From: Corynebacterium urogenitale
Lineage (GTDB): Bacteria > Actinomycetota > Actinomycetes > Mycobacteriales > Mycobacteriaceae
Reading direction: 5' to 3'
Assembly: GCF_009026825.1 (NCBI RefSeq)
Contig: NZ_CP045032.1
Location: 2,108,001-2,172,000, forward strand
DNA length: 64,000 nt
The notes under the pieces are model-generated. The model was given only the letters and a program-made list of their open reading frames with translations. It had not been told where the DNA came from and ran no database searches. A program made the position numbers and the translations under genes. Shown piece by piece: positions 63,920 through 64,000 of this stretch (within the stretch, counting starts at the first letter, position 1; each line of letters opens with the position of its first letter).

Positions 63920-64000
63920 GTGAATTCCCCTCCTAGGGTGTTGTGTGCGTTGTTGTTACTGGGGTGTTGTGTTGTTACATGCCCGCCAGTCCAATGACGA

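Overview
The window is about 64 kb of GC-rich chromosome from a Corynebacterium. The genus call rests on a secreted mycolyltransferase, RamB, a class III adenylate cyclase with a perfect GlxR-type operator elsewhere in the window, an sdhC-sdhA-sdhB order, an amtB-ocd-soxA order and a topA/cyaB/holB neighbourhood that I recall from C. glutamicum. Many genes serve fatty-acid or acetate use: an acyl-CoA oxidase-type enzyme, FadH, isocitrate lyase and two malate synthase G paralogues. This suggests a lipid-using, host-adapted species, which is inference.

Layout. 1-3015: the end of an LmeA-like protein (+), then a tightly overlapping DUF445-DUF2516-deoC run (-). 3118-7600: a decayed region. It holds an iron-siderophore-type permease with two in-frame amber codons, a truncated binding protein, a broken ISL3-type transposase, and a urease operon in which ureC is cut off, a CbiX-like His-rich gene has an in-frame stop and ureA appears to have lost its start codon. 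7684-11771: the sdhCAB operon with a small membrane protein, a GlxR site upstream and a terminator downstream. 11854-16766: a GH65 phosphorylase, a HAD phosphomutase and an Old Yellow Enzyme. 17302-26137: malate synthase 1, a chimeric remnant of two genes, an MFS pump with a divergent CGNR regulator around a palindrome, malate synthase 2 (aceB) and divergent aceA, with RamB and GlxR motifs between the last two. 26217-30546: pirin, an AhpD-like protein with an altered CxxC motif, TetR and an MMPL exporter. 30834-35794: ramB, lpd and a mycolyltransferase. 36021-45649: an M1 peptidase, a flippase-like protein, an MFS pump, an acyl-CoA oxidase, PspC, a DUF218 protein and fadH. 45684-49308: amtB-ocd and a broken soxA. 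49513-51159: a Fic protein and tRNA-Thr. 51302-63919: DUF421, holB, cyaB, an ABC exporter, topA, a cold-shock protein, a Lhr/MrfA-like helicase and Tad-pilus-like small proteins.

How the parts connect. The window contains a cAMP producer (cyaB), a GlxR-type operator at the sdh operon and a weaker one at aceB, and the regulator RamB with two overlapping RamB-type boxes between aceB and aceA. Acetyl-CoA from beta-oxidation (acyl-CoA oxidase, FadH) would feed the glyoxylate shunt and succinate dehydrogenase. Pseudogenes are frequent and mostly affect iron uptake, urease, amine oxidation and an aromatic or xenobiotic locus, which fits reductive adaptation. Many genes have a TAnnnT box 6-8 nt before the start codon, suggesting leaderless mRNAs; that regular spacing helped choose starts and exposed the lost ureA start.
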